Shown here one piece after another: positions 51,962 through 54,648 of a stretch of DNA of 54,648 nucleotides. The first letter of the stretch is position 1, and the number at the start of each line of letters is the position of its first letter. The notes below the pieces were generated by a model. The model worked only from the letters and a program-made list of their open reading frames with translations. It searched no databases and was not told where the DNA came from. This stretch comes from Candidatus Poribacteria bacterium. Lineage in GTDB: Bacteria; Poribacteria; WGA-4E; WGA-3G. A program made the translations under genes and the position numbers. The stretch lies in NCBI GenBank assembly GCA_022821495.1, contig JAJEDN010000084.1, positions 1 through 54,648 on the forward strand, in the 5' to 3' direction.

Positions 51962-53479
51962 ATGAAACTGATACGTTATTTGCTGATTCTGTTCCTTGTT
52001 ACCTTGACAGGAATGGCATCAGCGCAAGACCTGTCAGATCGGGTGGTGGAGCATACTTACCCCAACGGTCTGAAGTTATTAATGATTAAACGGGACACCT
52101 CACCGACTGTCGCACCCTATATCCTGTTTAAAGCCGGATCCGTCGATGAATCAGATGATACACGCGGTATCGCGCACATGTTAGAACACATGCTGTTCAA
52201 AGGCACTAAGACAATCGGGACAAAAGATTATGAACAAGAAAAGGTCGTGCTTGCTGAAATTGATCGCATAGGGGACGCACTTGACATGGAGCGCGCGAAA
52301 GGGTCAAAAGCAGATGCCGATAAAATAGCCGAGTTAGAAGCCGCACTCAAAGAACAGCAGGAACTTGCGAAGGAGTGGATCGTTACCGGTGAATATACTG
52401 AAATCTATACACAACACGGTAGCACAGGATTCAATGCCGGTACCTCTGTTGATTACACGATTTATACGGTGGAGTTGCCGTCTAACAAGTTGGAATTGTG
52501 GGCGATGCTTGAGTCCGACAGGCTTAAGAACGCAGTTCTCCGTGAATTTTATGTGGAACGTGAGGCTGTTAAAGAGGAACGCCGGATGCGAGTGGATACC
52601 CGCCCGGGCGGCAAACTTTATGAACAGTTTATTGCCGCTGCCTTCACCGCCCATCCTTACGGAATGCCAATCATTGGCTGGCCCTCAGATATCGCGATGC
52701 TCAATCGGCGCAAAGCCGAAGCGTTTTTCAAGATCCACTATGCGCCAAATAACTCTGTCATGGTGATTGTTGGGAATATAGATATTGACAAAACGATTGC
52801 CCTTATTGATAAGTATTTTGGTGATAGGCAAGCACAACCGCTGCCGAATGAAGTAACGACTGATGAACTTCCACAGGAAGGTGAACGTCGGATTGAAGTT
52901 GAGTTTGATGCTGAACCACAACTGATGATTGGGTATCACAAGCCGACAATTCCGCATTTTGACGACTATGTACTCGATATGATTAGTGCTATCCTTTCCG
53001 ATGGACGCACCTCCCGGTTTTACAAAAACATTGTTGAAGAGGGTATCGCTGTTTCGGCTAATTCAATAAATGGGTATCCGGGGGCCCGTTACGACAACCT
53101 TTTCGTCGTAAATGGTACACCCCGTTCACCGAACACAACCGTTGATGTTGAAGAAGCAATCTATACTGAACTGGAAAAGCTTAAAACCGAGCCGGTCGCG
53201 GAAAAGGAATTTAAACGTATTCTTAAGCAGATTGATGCCGGTTTCATCCGGAACCTCAGCTCAAACGCCGGAATGGCACAACAATTGGCTTTCTATGAGG
53301 GGATCGCTGGCGACTGGCGTTATATATTGGGGTGGCGCGAGAATATGTATAAAATCACGCCAGAGGACATCATGAGAGTCGCAAAAACCTATTTCACGAA
53401 AAGCAACCGCACCGTCGGCACACTCGTTAAAAAAGAGGCAGTAGCACCCGCCGGTGAAAATATGGAAGGTAATGAATAA
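51962..53479 (+). CDS. M16 family zinc peptidase, active subunit
   Basis: 505 residues with a signal peptide (LLILFLVTLTGMASA). The inverted zinc motif HMLEH is at 72-76 and the distal ligand segment REAVKEERRMR is present, so the catalytic site is complete. A charged helical insertion (about 88-145, DRIGDALDMERAKGSKADADK) separates the two. M16 enzymes of this type (pitrilysin/processing-peptidase-like) work as two-protein pairs; the next gene is the partner, overlapping by one base (TAATG). There is no clear Shine-Dalgarno before ATG 51962. Confidence 0.92.
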   Translation: MKLIRYLLILFLVTLTGMASAQDLSDRVVEHTYPNGLKLLMIKRDTSPTVAPYILFKAGSVDESDDTRGIAHMLEHMLFKGTKTIGTKDYEQEKVVLAEIDRIGDALDMERAKGSKADADKIAELEAALKEQQELAKEWIVTGEYTEIYTQHGSTGFNAGTSVDYTIYTVELPSNKLELWAMLESDRLKNAVLREFYVEREAVKEERRMRVDTRPGGKLYEQFIAAAFTAHPYGMPIIGWPSDIAMLNRRKAEAFFKIHYAPNNSVMVIVGNIDIDKTIALIDKYFGDRQAQPLPNEVTTDELPQEGERRIEVEFDAEPQLMIGYHKPTIPHFDDYVLDMISAILSDGRTSRFYKNIVEEGIAVSANSINGYPGARYDNLFVVNGTPRSPNTTVDVEEAIYTELEKLKTEPVAEKEFKRILKQIDAGFIRNLSSNAGMAQQLAFYEGIAGDWRYILGWRENMYKITPEDIMRVAKTYFTKSNRTVGTLVKKEAVAPAGENMEGNE

Positions 53480-54573
53480 TGAAGCACCGAACCTCTATTG
53501 GACTTGTCATCGCGACACTGATTGCCTGCCTCATGGTTTGCGGCATTCCGTCTACATTCGCAAAACCGCATGAAGACCTTACTTTTGAACCCATCGAGTT
53601 TAAACCGCCAACGCCAGAAAAGCGGATGCTCTCAAACGGGATGACGCTTTACCTACTTGAAGACCACGAGTTACCGCTTTTCAATATCAACGGTTTGATT
53701 AAAACTGGAGACATCTATGATCCAGCGGATAAGATAGGTTTGTCGTCGATCTTTGCAAGTGTTATGCGGACCGGCGGGACAGTATCCCGTGAACCAGATA
53801 TGCTGAACGAGGAATTGGAATCTATGGCGGCTGCTGTTGAAGTCGGTATGTCCCGAGAATACGGTACAGTTAACCTATCAACACTCGCAGAAGATATCGA
53901 AAAAGGATTGGAAATCTTTGCCGACGTACTCAGGAATCCTGCTTTTCGTGAAGACAAATTAGAACTACGTAAGCAACAGGCAGTCGAACGGATCCGTCGC
54001 CGGAACGATAACCCTATCCAGCTCGCGTGGCGGAACTTCTCGGCACTGCTCTACGGTACAGACCATCCGTTCGGGTGGTATGCCGAAATTGAGAATATAG
54101 AAAGCATCACTGTTGATGATCTCAAAGCGTTTCATGCAAAGTATTACCATCCCAACAATTTGATGCTCGCAATTACTGGCGATTTTGAGACAGAAACTTT
54201 GATTGCCCAACTTGAGAAGGTGTTTGAGGGGTGGGAAACCGCAGAAATTGATTTTCCGGACATTCCAACCGTCGATACTGTTCCCGGTCCATCTGTTAAT
54301 TATATCTTCAAGGATTTGAATCAGACGGCAATGTTAATCGGACATTTTGGTATCAAGCGGACACCCGATTTCCCGGATTATTTCGCGCTTCGCGTCATGA
54401 ACGACATTCTCGGAGAGGGAGGTTTCACCTCTCGCCTCATGAGAGAAGTGCGAGAGAAGCACGGTCTCGCCTATATGGTGGGCAGTATTATGAACACAAG
54501 TTACTATACTGACATTTATCAAAGTTATTGTCCGACTGCTGAAGGCATTGCCTCAGCGCGTGTCGTGTTATGA
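53479..54573 (+). CDS. M16 family peptidase, non-catalytic subunit, short at the C-terminus
   Basis: 364 residues, signal peptide (LVIATLIACLMVCGIPSTFA), then an M16 fold (MLSNGMTLYLLEDHELPLFN, TEDIEKGLEIFADVLRNPAF-like, HPFGWYAEIENIES). The zinc motif is missing: GLSSIFASVMRTGG stands where HxxEH would be, as expected for the structural partner. It ends at DIYQSYCPTAEGIASARVVL, about 100 residues before the usual end, and the sequence loses family likeness in the last 15 residues. It could be a truncated gene or a break near the end of the assembled sequence. Translation starts inside the stop of the active subunit gene. Confidence 0.82.
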   Translation: MKHRTSIGLVIATLIACLMVCGIPSTFAKPHEDLTFEPIEFKPPTPEKRMLSNGMTLYLLEDHELPLFNINGLIKTGDIYDPADKIGLSSIFASVMRTGGTVSREPDMLNEELESMAAAVEVGMSREYGTVNLSTLAEDIEKGLEIFADVLRNPAFREDKLELRKQQAVERIRRRNDNPIQLAWRNFSALLYGTDHPFGWYAEIENIESITVDDLKAFHAKYYHPNNLMLAITGDFETETLIAQLEKVFEGWETAEIDFPDIPTVDTVPGPSVNYIFKDLNQTAMLIGHFGIKRTPDFPDYFALRVMNDILGEGGFTSRLMREVREKHGLAYMVGSIMNTSYYTDIYQSYCPTAEGIASARVVL

Positions 54574-54648
54574 AAATGCGTTTTGTTTTCAAAAAGTTTC
54601 TTGATTTTTAGCGCATGAGATGGCATTCTAAGAGCTAACCACACTACT
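54574..54648. other. End of window, no feature seen
   Basis: 75 bases after the short M16 gene; no continuation of the peptidase is visible in any frame. Confidence 0.4.

Overview
The window is typical bacterial chromosome: dense, mostly leaderless-looking operons on both strands, with no rRNA, tRNA, phage, transposase or CRISPR array that I can see. The gene content (several phytanoyl-CoA-dioxygenase-like enzymes, three large FG-GAP/ASPIC-UnbV proteins, TPR lipoproteins, D-threonine-aldolase-like and fumarylacetoacetate-hydrolase-like enzymes, a CehA-like PHP pair, DUF3500) and the heavy load of short dispersed repeats suggest Candidatus Poribacteria or a close relative. That assignment is an inference from gene families, not from a marker gene.

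Layout, left to right. Positions 1-9108 hold a SufR-like regulator, a four-cluster ferredoxin and an aerotolerance-type (Bat) set (TM protein 1759-2277, DUF58 5810-6790, BatA/VWA 6961-9108), interrupted by a complete partner-switch module (RsbW-like kinase, STAS antagonist, RsbU/SpoIIE-like phosphatase). Positions 9245-14607 are housekeeping: a PhyH dioxygenase, a small protein, rph, rdgB, efp, accB, accC. Positions 14549-22053 carry two FG-GAP/UnbV proteins, a TPR/TolB-like lipoprotein and nicotinate phosphoribosyltransferase. Positions 22050-25263 (minus) are an ECF sigma factor, its zinc-finger anti-sigma factor and a large TPR protein. 25719-26756 is DUF3500. A long minus-strand directon runs from a consensus promoter at 34338 through cysC, PhyH, FAH, DSD1-type aldolase, a secreted protein, a PQQ-propeller protein and a CBM9-like protein, to a bidirectional terminator at 26798. 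A sigma-54 activator (34598-35701) lies behind its own near-perfect sigma-54 promoter. Then come an UnbV protein, a CBM6-like secreted protein, a zinc-ribbon protein and a rhodanese-MoeB gene. Positions 41156-54573 hold a tandem PHP pair, a glycosyltransferase 9, a HAD hydrolase, lexA, a redoxin, a PBP1b-like synthase, uvrB, a rubredoxin-like protein and two M16 peptidases.

The most notable signals are four. (1) The rhodanese-MoeB gene (39693-40880, minus) has one in-frame TGA exactly where MoeB/ThiF proteins carry their catalytic cysteine, followed at the right distance by a hairpin fitting the bacterial SECIS model: a probable selenoprotein. (2) Five perfect 27-bp palindromes sit in frame inside five protein genes, always adding nine codons, like Rickettsia palindromic elements. 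(3) Several further repeat families occur: 89-92 bp elements with 12-bp terminal inverted repeats, roughly 140-bp elements built from heptamer arrays with AATAGTT/AACTATT ends that supply stop codons and abut start codons, and a 20-bp AAGCGAAGC-type repeat that also enters genes. (4) Two unrelated secreted proteins share a C-terminal tail NKLxTTWGxLKS, a possible sorting signal.

Start sites were chosen from Shine-Dalgarno spacing where one is visible. Several genes that follow heptamer elements have no visible Shine-Dalgarno.
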